A stretch of DNA of 37,261 nt, from contig CACFSU010000010.1 in NCBI GenBank assembly GCA_902569055.1, forward strand, positions 1 through 37,261, read 5' to 3'. Source of the stretch: an uncultured Pelagibacteraceae bacterium. GTDB taxonomy: Bacteria; Pseudomonadota; Alphaproteobacteria; Pelagibacterales; Pelagibacteraceae. A program made the position numbers and the translations under genes. Below, one piece after another: positions 1-7,298 of this stretch. Positions within the stretch are counted from its first letter, which is position 1. Each line of letters opens with the position of its first letter. The notes under the pieces are model-generated. The model was given only the letters and a program-made list of their open reading frames with translations, had not been told where the DNA came from and did no database searches.

Positions 1-391
1 TTTGAAAAAATCTTTTGGTTCTATGCCTGGTTCAACTGGAAAAGGTGCTGGAGTATTTTCTACAGTAGCAAGTGCTGCTGGTATTGATAGCTCTGGTCCT
101 TACACAGGAGAATCTTATGATGCTGCTGCTCTAATTATTTTAGCTATGCAAGCAGGAGGGTCTACAGATAGATCTTCAATTGCAAAAAATGTAATGGATG
201 TTGCTAATGGCCCTGGAACAAAGATTTACCCAGGGGAGCTTAAAAAAGGGTTAGATTTATTAGCTAAAGGTAAAAAAGTTGATTACGAAGGTGCAACTGG
301 AGTTACTTTTACTGACGTCGGTGAAGCTGAAGGTTCTTTCTTAGAACAAGAAATTAAAGGCGGAAAATTTAAAACTAAAAAACAAAGATAA
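1..391 (+). CDS. Liv-type ABC transporter substrate-binding protein, C-terminal part (cut by window edge)
   Basis: This is the last ~129 residues of a periplasmic binding protein of the branched-chain amino acid/amide family (LivK-like, type I fold). The frame is open to the window edge, so the gene begins upstream and the apparent TTG at position 2 is not a real start. The motif GPYTGESYDAAALI followed by a GELKKGLDLLAKGK stretch and a YEGATGVTF segment is typical of the C-terminal lobe of this family. The gene converges on an operon encoding LivG, LivF, LivH and LivM on the other strand and ends at a shared hairpin terminator. It may supply the solute receptor for that permease, since no other binding-protein gene is next to it; this is inference. 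The ligand cannot be read from the fragment. Confidence 0.85.
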   Translation, partial: LKKSFGSMPGSTGKGAGVFSTVASAAGIDSSGPYTGESYDAAALIILAMQAGGSTDRSSIAKNVMDVANGPGTKIYPGELKKGLDLLAKGKKVDYEGATGVTFTDVGEAEGSFLEQEIKGGKFKTKKQR

Positions 392-404
392 TTATATCTT
401 ATTC

Positions 405-440
405 AAAAAACCCCGGTAATAAAATTACTGGGGTTTTTTT
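405..440. terminator. Bidirectional intrinsic terminator between convergent genes
   Basis: A hairpin has arms 405-420 and about 424-438 (ACCCCGGTAAT against ATTACTGGGGT, with one G-T/C-A position), an A run on the left and a T run on the right. Transcripts from either side would therefore end in a U-tract. The right arm overlaps the stop codon and last codons of the MFS gene on the minus strand. Confidence 0.8.
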
Positions 441-1594
441 TGTAAAAAATCTGTTCTCAGAGTTGCGATAACGATGATGATTATAAAAATTATACAAATT
501 AAATTCATTGTTTTCCAGCTTGTTAAATTTAGAAATACCCCAGCAGATAAACTTGCTGCTGCTTGGACTGAGTAAACTATAAAATCATTAAAACCTTGAG
601 CTTTAAATTTTTCCTCTTCTCTATAAGATAATACCAATAAACTAGTGCCAGATATAAATAAAAAATTCCAACCAAATCCTAAAAATATTAAAGATATTAA
701 ATAATTTATAAAATTTTGATCAAATAAACTAGTTACAATTGTTACTGAAAACAATACAGCTCCAACATGCATTATCTTACTATGTCCATATTTTTTTATT
801 AAATTTCCAGTAATCAATGATGGTAAAAACATTGCTGCAATATGCAGTTGGATTACAATACCAGTTTTAGTCAGACTTATTTTTTCCATCACATGCATAC
901 TAATTGGTGTCGCAGTCATTAAAAAAGACATAACAGCATATGCAAAAGCAGAGGCTATTAAAGCTTGAAAAAATCTTGGATTTGACAGTAATTCAAAATA
1001 AGTTCTAGTAGCTTTTTTATTAATTGTCTTTGGTTTATGATTATCATTATAAAATAATAAAAAAATTGCTGAACAAAAAGTTAATAAAGCAAGAACAATA
1101 TATGAGCCTGCATATAAATGATTTGAAATAAGTTCCTTTGAAATATTAGCTAAATTAGGCCCAATAAAAGCTGAACCAATTCCTGCTAATAATATTATTG
1201 ATATGGCTTTTGGTGCCATCTCTTTATTTACAGTTTCTACAGCTGCAAAACGATATTGATGACTAAAAGCTACTCCAGCACCAAGTAAAAAACATCCTAA
1301 ATTAAAAAAAATAAAACTTTCTATTATTATTGAGAATGAAGCTATCAATGACGCAATTGAGCTTCCAATTGAAGCAAGAATAAATCCTAATCTACGTCCA
1401 ATTATACTCATTATTTTTGCTGCAAATATTGCAAATATTGCTATTCCAACTATAGACAATGCCATTGGTAAAGTTGCTAAAGATTTTGTAGGAGCAAATT
1501 TGCCACCTATAATTCCACTTAAAAAAACTGTGACTGGCGCAGCAGTAAAGGCAAAAATCTGACTTAAAATCAGCAGCCAAAGATTTTTATTCAT
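425..1594 (-). CDS. Major facilitator superfamily transporter
   Basis: A 389-residue integral membrane protein with about 12 hydrophobic segments, the size and pattern of an MFS secondary transporter of the inner membrane. The A-like motif in the loop after the second segment (IIGRRLGFI, about residues 64-72) fits the family. It is the last gene of the proC-like/liv operon. Its ATG overlaps by one base the stop of a 22-codon ORF upstream, which suggests translational coupling. The C-terminus is basic and short (KKPQ). The substrate is unknown; being in an operon with an amino-acid importer makes a drug- or metabolite-efflux role possible, but nothing in the sequence decides it. Confidence 0.85.
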   Translation of the reverse strand: MNKNLWLLILSQIFAFTAAPVTVFLSGIIGGKFAPTKSLATLPMALSIVGIAIFAIFAAKIMSIIGRRLGFILASIGSSIASLIASFSIIIESFIFFNLGCFLLGAGVAFSHQYRFAAVETVNKEMAPKAISIILLAGIGSAFIGPNLANISKELISNHLYAGSYIVLALLTFCSAIFLLFYNDNHKPKTINKKATRTYFELLSNPRFFQALIASAFAYAVMSFLMTATPISMHVMEKISLTKTGIVIQLHIAAMFLPSLITGNLIKKYGHSKIMHVGAVLFSVTIVTSLFDQNFINYLISLIFLGFGWNFLFISGTSLLVLSYREEEKFKAQGFNDFIVYSVQAAASLSAGVFLNLTSWKTMNLICIIFIIIIVIATLRTDFLQKKPQ

Positions 1595-1662
1595 TAAAAC
1601 ATGTACTTATCTGCCATGTACATAAACCAAGCTATGGCGGCTCCTAAAATAATATATTTCAT
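1594..1662 (-). CDS. Small hydrophobic protein, 22 aa (candidate)
   Basis: A 22-codon ORF (begins MKYIILGAAI, ends ADKYMF) fills the only gap between livM and the MFS gene. It starts 7 bases after the livM stop, and its TAA overlaps the MFS ATG as TAATG. It would be one hydrophobic membrane-spanning segment (YIILGAAIAWFMYM) with a short polar tail. No Shine-Dalgarno is visible, as with many genes here. The exact fit between its neighbours argues for real translation, either as a small membrane protein or as a coupling peptide for the MFS gene. Its function is unknown and its reality is inferred only from spacing. Confidence 0.5.
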   Translation of the reverse strand: MKYIILGAAIAWFMYMADKYMF

Positions 1663-1669
1663 ATTAGTA

Positions 1670-3040
1670 TTATTTTATTTCTATTTTTTCTGGAAGTATA
1701 CCTTTTGGTCTATACCTCATAATCAAAAGTAAACCTATTCCCATCATTAAAAACCTAAAATATGGAACACTCTCTATTAAATGAACTTTTAAAAAATGAC
1801 TATTATCTAAACCAGCAGTTATTAAATTAACCAAATATAATCCTATAGGAGCTGCTTCAATCCATAAAAACCAAACGACAAAACCTCCTAGAATTGCACC
1901 AAAATTATTTCCACTTCCACCTACAATAACCATTACCCAAATTAAAAAAGTATATCTCATTGGTCTGTAACTTCCTGGAGTAAATAATCCATCTTGAGTT
2001 ACTAACATAGCACCAGCTATTCCAACTATTGCTGACCCTAATACAAAAATTAACAAATGCTGTTTTACTACATTTTTTCCCATAGCATTGGCAGCTTCTT
2101 CATTGTCTCTAATAGCTCTCATCATTCTTCCCCAAGGAGAGTAAAGAGCTTTTTGAGTTAAAATTAAAAGAATAATTACAACAACTAAAAATAGTCCTGA
2201 ATAACAAAGTTTAACAAACACTGATGATCCTTCAATTACAAATTGATTTAAAGCTGCCTGTCTCTCAGATAAATCAGAGATCAAATTCAATTTACTTAAA
2301 TTAAACTTTTCCACTAAATTTATAAACCAATCAGTTTGTTGTAAATTTACCTCATAAGGTGCAGGACGTTTTAAACCAATTACATTTTTAACACCTCTAG
2401 TCAACCAATCTTCATGTTTTATAATTGCTATAACAATTTCTGATATTAACAATGTGGCTATCGCTAAATAATCTGCTCTTAAACCCAAAGCTACTTTTCC
2501 GATTATAAATGCTAATCCTCCCGCAAATAATGCTCCAACTATCCAAGAAAAAATAATTGGAAGACCAAAACCACCTAAAAAACCAGTTTTTGCAGGATTT
2601 ACAGATTCAATTGCTTCAATGCCAGGCTCAGCTGTAAATCTAATAATTACAATTCCTAAAATTATAATTGCTGCTATAGAGTATGTTCTTATTTTAGATT
2701 TTTTATATTTTTTTAAAATATACTTTACGGCTAACACCATTATTATAATAAAGAACAAACTCATTAGAATATTAAAACCTCCTTCACTCCAGGCTTCCTG
2801 TACTGGATCAACAGAAATTAAAACAGCAGCCAAGCCTCCAAGAGCTGTGTAACCCATTATACCAAAGTTTATGAGGCCAGCATAACCCCATTGAATATTG
2901 GCTCCCATAGTCATAACAGCCGAAATCAAACAAAGATTAAATATTGATAGAGCAATATTCCAGGACTGAAATATTCCAACAAGAATAATTAATCCCATCA
3001 TAATACTGTAAGCAGCTATTACATTTAAATTTTTTCTCAT
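1670..3040 (-). CDS. livM: Liv-type ABC transporter permease, LivM-like
   Basis: A 456-residue inner-membrane permease of the branched-chain amino acid/amide ABC family. Multiple hydrophobic segments are present, and the family signature appears as GLRADYLAIATLLISEI (about residues 185-201), the cytoplasmic coupling loop WGRMMRAIRDNEEAANAMG, and the C-terminal RYRPKGILPE. It is longer than most LivM proteins because of extra loops near residues 110-160 and 215-275. It pairs with the LivH-like permease upstream, whose stop overlaps its ATG by 4 bases, and with the LivG and LivF ATPases. The imported solute is unknown; an amino acid or amide is likely from the family. Confidence 0.9.
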   Translation of the reverse strand: MRKNLNVIAAYSIMMGLIILVGIFQSWNIALSIFNLCLISAVMTMGANIQWGYAGLINFGIMGYTALGGLAAVLISVDPVQEAWSEGGFNILMSLFFIIIMVLAVKYILKKYKKSKIRTYSIAAIIILGIVIIRFTAEPGIEAIESVNPAKTGFLGGFGLPIIFSWIVGALFAGGLAFIIGKVALGLRADYLAIATLLISEIVIAIIKHEDWLTRGVKNVIGLKRPAPYEVNLQQTDWFINLVEKFNLSKLNLISDLSERQAALNQFVIEGSSVFVKLCYSGLFLVVVIILLILTQKALYSPWGRMMRAIRDNEEAANAMGKNVVKQHLLIFVLGSAIVGIAGAMLVTQDGLFTPGSYRPMRYTFLIWVMVIVGGSGNNFGAILGGFVVWFLWIEAAPIGLYLVNLITAGLDNSHFLKVHLIESVPYFRFLMMGIGLLLIMRYRPKGILPEKIEIK

Positions 3041-4047
3041 AATATTTTTCCTTTGAAAATACCAGAAGGTCTATACAACAGTACAATAACTAATATTGAG
3101 AATGACACAGCAAATTTATAATCTGTTGAAAGTAGTTGAATCAATCCTTCAGGTTCCATGCTTTCAGGTAAAATGTACATAAAAAATTTCTTATAAGCAT
3201 AAGTTAAAAGTATTTCTGAAAAAGCAATCACATATCCACCTAAAAAAGCTCCAAATGGATTTCCAATTCCACCGACTATAGCTGCAGCAAATATAGGAAG
3301 CATATTATTAAAATAAGTAAAAGGTTTAAAACTTTTATCTAAACCATATAAAGCACCTCCTATAGTTGCCAAAATGGCTGCTATAATCCAAGTAATCATA
3401 ACTATTTTTTTTGGATCAATTCCAGAGAGTAATGCCAAATCTTCATTATCTGAATAAGCTCTCATACTTTTTCCGGTTCTTGTTTTATTTAGAAACCAAA
3501 AAAGAGTTGATACAAGGATCAATGTAACTATGATGGTAATAACTTGAGTGGATTTTATTGCAAGACCTTCATTTAAACCTGTTATTTCTTTAAATTCGCC
3601 TGCTCTAATTAAAAATTTTTCTCCATCAAAGAATCTTCTGTCAGAAGGCCCAATTATAATTCTCACAACTGCTTGAGTAACAAACATTACTCCAATGCTT
3701 ACCATTGCTAATTGAACTGGAGGACTTTTGTTAACTCTATAATATTTAAAAACAAACTTATCTATTAATAACATATAACTAGCCATAAATATGATGGCAA
3801 AGGGAATAGCTAAAAGAGCAGTGGGTAAAAAACCTAGACTTATTCCTAGAGATTGAAAATACCAAGTAAATAAAATCGTAACCATGGTTCCAAAAGACAT
3901 CATGTCTCCTGTTGCAAAGTTTGCAAATCTCAAAATTCCATAAATCAAAGTTACAAAAATTGCACCGAGTGCTAATTGAGATCCGTAAGCTAAAGCAGGT
4001 ATAAAAATATAATTTAATAAAAGTATAATAGCATTTATAAAATCCAT
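3037..4047 (-). CDS. livH: Liv-type ABC transporter permease, LivH-like
   Basis: A 336-residue inner-membrane permease. Family marks are GAIFVTLIYGILRFANFATGD near the N-terminus, the cytoplasmic loop RTGKSMRAYSDNEDLALLSGID, and AAAIVGGIGNPFGAFLGG in the second half. I chose the ATG at 4047, which leaves one base after the livF stop. A GTG three codons upstream (4056) would overlap livF by 8 bases and adds nothing recognisable. It forms the permease pair with the LivM-like protein downstream (4-base overlap). Substrate inferred only at family level. Confidence 0.9.
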   Translation of the reverse strand: MDFINAIILLLNYIFIPALAYGSQLALGAIFVTLIYGILRFANFATGDMMSFGTMVTILFTWYFQSLGISLGFLPTALLAIPFAIIFMASYMLLIDKFVFKYYRVNKSPPVQLAMVSIGVMFVTQAVVRIIIGPSDRRFFDGEKFLIRAGEFKEITGLNEGLAIKSTQVITIIVTLILVSTLFWFLNKTRTGKSMRAYSDNEDLALLSGIDPKKIVMITWIIAAILATIGGALYGLDKSFKPFTYFNNMLPIFAAAIVGGIGNPFGAFLGGYVIAFSEILLTYAYKKFFMYILPESMEPEGLIQLLSTDYKFAVSFSILVIVLLYRPSGIFKGKIL

Positions 4048-4048
4048 A

Positions 4049-4756
4049 TTACCCACCTAAAAATGAACTTCTGACTCTTGGATCATTTAATAATTCTTTT
4101 CCAGTGCCAGAGTAACGGTTTTCTCCTGTAACCAAAACATAGCCTCTATCTGAAATATTTAATGCCTGTTTTGCATTTTGTTCTACCATTAGAATAGCTA
4201 CATTAGTTTTTTTAACTTTAATTATATGATCAAATAATTCATCCATTACGATAGGAGAGACTCCTGCGGTTGGTTCATCTAACATTAAAACAGAAGGTTT
4301 AATCATTAATGCTCTACCTAATGCCACTTGCTGTCTTTGTCCTCCTGATAATTCACCAACTAATTGATCTTTTTTTTCTTTTAAAATTGGAAATAAATTA
4401 TAAATTTCTTCAATTACTGCTTTGTAATCACTATTAATTAAAAATGCTCCAATTTCTAAATTTTCTTTAACTGTCATGCCCGCAAAAACATTTTTATTTT
4501 GTGGAACAAAAGAAATACCTTCTTTAACTCTATCTTGAGGAGATAGGTGTGAAATATTTTTTCCATCAATAATTACCGAGCCAGATTTTAAATTTAGTAA
4601 ACCTAGCATAGCTTTCATAGCAGTTGATTTTCCAGCCCCATTAGGTCCAAGAATAGAAACTATTTCACCTCTATCTACATTTACTGAACATGAATTAATA
4701 ATATCAGGACCTTTTCCATATCCACCTGTCATATTATTTCCTTCAAAAAAAGCCAT
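4049..4756 (-). CDS. livF: Liv-type ABC transporter ATPase, LivF-like
   Basis: A 235-residue ATP-binding subunit, the usual LivF length. The Walker A motif GPNGAGKS is at residues 37-44, the ABC signature LSGGQRQQ starts at 134, and Walker B ends in LMLDEP with D158-E159. The switch His of many ABC proteins is replaced by Gln (MVEQNAKQAL), which is normal for LivF. It lies one base after livG and abuts livH, within a five-gene importer operon headed by the proC-like gene. It hydrolyses ATP at the inner membrane as a LivG/LivF heterodimer. Confidence 0.9.
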   Translation of the reverse strand: MAFFEGNNMTGGYGKGPDIINSCSVNVDRGEIVSILGPNGAGKSTAMKAMLGLLNLKSGSVIIDGKNISHLSPQDRVKEGISFVPQNKNVFAGMTVKENLEIGAFLINSDYKAVIEEIYNLFPILKEKKDQLVGELSGGQRQQVALGRALMIKPSVLMLDEPTAGVSPIVMDELFDHIIKVKKTNVAILMVEQNAKQALNISDRGYVLVTGENRYSGTGKELLNDPRVRSSFLGG

Positions 4757-4757
4757 A

Positions 4758-5543
4758 TTAATTATTACTCAATTTTGATCCTCTTCCTAAATAACTTTCA
4801 ATAACTTTTTCATCTTTTTTTGCTTCCTCAACTGAACCTTCAAAGAGAACAGAGCCTTCAGCCATAACAATCACTGGATCACATAATCTTCCTATAAAAT
4901 CCATATCATGTTCAATCATACAAAAAGTATAACCTTTTTCTTTATTAAGTTTTTCTATAGCAGTACCAAGATCTTTAAGTAAAGTTCTGTTCACCCCGGC
5001 TCCTACTTCATCTAATAAAACTAATTTAGCATTAACCATCATTGTACGACCTAATTCCAATAATTTTTTTTGACCACCAGATAAATTCCCTGCTAGTTCA
5101 TTTTTCAAGTGACTTAAATTAAGAAATTCAGCCACCTCAAGTGCTTTTTCTTTAATTTGTTTTTCTTCTTTTGAAATTAATGAAGACTTAAATAATGCAT
5201 TCATTATTTTTTCTCCGGATTGATTACCAGGAACCATCATCAAATTTTCTAAAACAGATAAGTTTGTAAACTCATGTGCAATTTGAAAGGTTCTAAGCAA
5301 ACCTTTAGAAAATAATTCATAAGAAGGAACGTCAGTAATATCTTCATTGTTAAAAATAACACTTCCTGCTGAACATTTTAAATTTCCTGCAATTAAATTA
5401 AACAAAGTTGTTTTTCCTGATCCATTTGGACCAATAATGCCTGTAATAGTTCCTTTTTTAACTTGAAGAGAGCATTCTGAAACAGCAGCCAATCCTCCAA
5501 AATATTTTGATAAATTATTAATTTCTAAGATGTTATCAGACAT
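4758..5543 (-). CDS. livG: Liv-type ABC transporter ATPase, LivG-like
   Basis: A 261-residue ATP-binding subunit with Walker A GPNGSGKT (38-45), signature LSGGQ (154-158) and Walker B LVLLDEV (D178-E179), followed by the switch His in CMIEHDMDFI. The C-terminal segment VIESYLGRG is the usual LivG ending. It starts 3 bases after the proC-like gene and ends one base before livF, so the genes are almost certainly co-transcribed. The two ATPases energise one importer. Confidence 0.9.
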   Translation of the reverse strand: MSDNILEINNLSKYFGGLAAVSECSLQVKKGTITGIIGPNGSGKTTLFNLIAGNLKCSAGSVIFNNEDITDVPSYELFSKGLLRTFQIAHEFTNLSVLENLMMVPGNQSGEKIMNALFKSSLISKEEKQIKEKALEVAEFLNLSHLKNELAGNLSGGQKKLLELGRTMMVNAKLVLLDEVGAGVNRTLLKDLGTAIEKLNKEKGYTFCMIEHDMDFIGRLCDPVIVMAEGSVLFEGSVEEAKKDEKVIESYLGRGSKLSNN

Positions 5544-5546
5544 TAA

Positions 5547-6314
5547 TTATCTGTTTAATCTTTTGTGGATAATATTTAAAGTATTAATTATAGATTTATA
5601 GATACCTTTTTTTTTCATTTCTTTTAATCCTTGTTCGTTTAATCCTTTTGGTGTTTGAGACTCTTTTACCAAATATTTTAATTCTTTTTTTGAATTTATA
5701 ACTGCATCTTCTGATAAAGCTAAAAATAATGAGGTAATATATTTCTGTGCCTCTGACCTTTTTATACCTTTATTAACTAACCATTCACTCATTATTTTTA
5801 ATATTTCATAATAAGAAGCCATCATTCCTGATATTGACCAAAAATTTATTGACGATTTTTCATTCTTAATTTCAATCGTTGTTCCAATTTTATTAAAAAA
5901 ATTTTTTACTTTTTTATTTGGTGGACAAATAGGAACTGGTCCTTTTTTTAAAGATATTGGAGGTAATGGTATCGCTCTTACTATTTTTGCTTTTACTTTA
6001 ATTGCTTTTTTTAATTGAGATAAAGTTAAAGTAGAAATAAAACTGATTATGGTTTGATTATATTTAAATTTGAGTTTTTTAATAATTTTTTTTCCAACTA
6101 TTGGTGTAATTGACAAAAAAATCCAATTACAATTATTCACTATTTCTTGATTATTTTTAGCAACTACAACTTTATTAAATTTTTTTTTTAAGTTAGCTGC
6201 AATTATTTTATTACGCGGTGAAATCCAAATTTTAGTATACGATATTTTTGAATTGCAAATGCCTGTTACTACTGATGAGGCGATTTTTCCTGTTCCAATA
6301 AAACCGATTTTCAT
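5547..6314 (-). CDS. Divergent pyrroline-5-carboxylate reductase-like (ProC family) protein
   Basis: The N-terminus MKIGFIGTGKIASSVVTGI is a Rossmann dinucleotide-binding motif, and the layout (255 residues, NAD(P)-binding half plus helical dimerisation half) matches ProC, which reduces cyclic imines such as pyrroline-5-carboxylate to proline. It is a diverged member. The usual RAMPNTPA region reads RAIPLPP, the SGSGPAY segment reads SGMMASYYE, and the PGGTT active-site loop reads TPKGLN. It is very lysine-rich. It heads the liv operon and has a promoter placed for an almost leaderless transcript. A cyclic-imine reductase acting on the imported solute is a reasonable guess; an unrelated NAD(P)H imine reductase activity is equally possible. 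Confidence 0.7.
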   Translation of the reverse strand: MKIGFIGTGKIASSVVTGICNSKISYTKIWISPRNKIIAANLKKKFNKVVVAKNNQEIVNNCNWIFLSITPIVGKKIIKKLKFKYNQTIISFISTLTLSQLKKAIKVKAKIVRAIPLPPISLKKGPVPICPPNKKVKNFFNKIGTTIEIKNEKSSINFWSISGMMASYYEILKIMSEWLVNKGIKRSEAQKYITSLFLALSEDAVINSKKELKYLVKESQTPKGLNEQGLKEMKKKGIYKSIINTLNIIHKRLNR

Positions 6315-6324
6315 AACTACAAAT

Positions 6325-6352
6325 ATTGTAGGACGCCTGAATACTCTGTCTA
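6325..6352 (-). promoter_or_regulatory. Candidate sigma-70 promoter of the proC-like/liv operon
   Basis: On the minus strand TAGACA (6347-6352) and TACAAT (6325-6330) are separated by 16 bases; each matches the consensus at 5 of 6 positions. Transcription would start about 4 bases before the ATG at 6314, giving an almost leaderless mRNA. The -35 box lies against the U-tract of the preceding gene's terminator. Confidence 0.55.
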
Positions 6353-6353
6353 C

Positions 6354-6392
6354 AAAAAAAAATAGCCGGCAACATTTTGTTGCCAGCTATTT
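6354..6392 (-). terminator. Intrinsic terminator of the outer-membrane barrel gene
   Basis: On the minus strand a 15-bp stem (arms 6378-6392 and 6360-6374, core GCTGGCAACA with one G-U pair) and a 3-base loop are followed by a run of nine U (6354-6362). It lies about 30 bases after the stop codon at 6422. Confidence 0.9.
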
Positions 6393-6421
6393 AAAATATT
6401 AATAAAAACTTTATTTATCTC

Positions 6422-7108
6422 TTAGTCTCTACCTAGAGTTAATGTTAGTGCTATTTTTCCAGTTAGACCTTCTGCACTGCTCATTTCTACAGTGTTTCGT
6501 CCACCGTTAGCTACAGATCCACCAGTAGATGAAACTCCGTTATTTGTTGAAACGTCATCTAGTTCCATATAACTTCCTTCTACTCTAATTCCCAAAGCAC
6601 TGTCATTTATTTGTTTTGAATAACCAAGACCTAATACAGTACCCTCAGTACTTACGTTAGAGTAAGTTCTTCCTGAAGCCATAGACTCTTTAATATCTAG
6701 GTCAGTCTCAACATAACCTGCTCTAGCAAAAAGACCAGTATCTCCAAAGTTTATTTTTAAATACATAGTGTTCACATCATTGAAATCAACAGACACTGTT
6801 GAAGATGCAACATTTTCTCTTGTTTCATTTTGTGGCGTACTTATTGCGTCAGGAGTATGTTCATAACCTAGAGATACATAATCACCTAAATTAAGTTCAA
6901 TAAAACCTGTAGTATAACTGTCTGTGAAAACACCTTTTTCATTCTTAATGTGTCCTGCAGTGTTTGTCTCAGTTAAATTTGTTTCTTTACCTGTCGCACC
7001 AAAAACTGAACTGTTGAACCCAACACCAGCAGTTAATGAAACATTTCGTGCGTTAGCTGTTACTGTACTTATTGCAAGCACAGCGATTGCTACTATAATT
7101 TTTTTCAT
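6422..7108 (-). CDS. Outer-membrane beta-barrel protein
   Basis: A 228-residue exported protein. A clear signal peptide (MKKIIVAIAVLAISTVTANA) is followed by alternating hydrophobic/polar strands such as VSLTAGVGFN, GFIELNLGDYVSLGYEH, TMYLKINFG, GLFARAGYVETD and GLGYSKQI, as in small 8-10-stranded outer-membrane barrels. Glycine-, serine- and asparagine-rich loops lie between strands. The last strand ALTLTLG ends in RD rather than the usual terminal aromatic residue. A Shine-Dalgarno AAGGA sits 7 bases before the ATG (7116-7120). The gene stands alone between a strong terminator and a 190-base gap containing an 18-bp palindrome, suggesting separate regulation and possibly high expression. No specific family or pore substrate can be assigned. 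Confidence 0.75.
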   Translation of the reverse strand: MKKIIVAIAVLAISTVTANARNVSLTAGVGFNSSVFGATGKETNLTETNTAGHIKNEKGVFTDSYTTGFIELNLGDYVSLGYEHTPDAISTPQNETRENVASSTVSVDFNDVNTMYLKINFGDTGLFARAGYVETDLDIKESMASGRTYSNVSTEGTVLGLGYSKQINDSALGIRVEGSYMELDDVSTNNGVSSTGGSVANGGRNTVEMSSAEGLTGKIALTLTLGRD

Positions 7109-7207
7109 TTTAATATCCTTGTGTTTATTAATATTTTTACGTATTTTTATATTTTTTAATTAGAAAAGAATACCCTCAACAACAGTAAAATCCATTTAAT
7201 TTATCAA

Positions 7208-7225
7208 TGTTGTAATTTTACAACA
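7208..7225. promoter_or_regulatory. 18-bp perfect palindrome, candidate operator or leader hairpin
   Basis: TGTTGTAA, two central T, TTACAACA form a perfect inverted repeat about 100 bases upstream of the barrel gene. No U-tract follows on either strand, so it is unlikely to be a terminator of the glaH gene. The remaining gap (7109-7298) holds no ORF and no clear -35/-10 pair. Confidence 0.4.
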
Positions 7226-7298
7226 AAAATACCTATAATTTATGCGGTTTATTTCAAGTATTTTTTAGCTCTCGCTTAAATTGTAAAATGTAAAACAT

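Noticed and set aside
2-4. TTG at position 2 as start of the first gene
   Set aside because: The encoded protein is only the C-terminal lobe of a binding protein and lacks a signal peptide; the frame is open at the edge.
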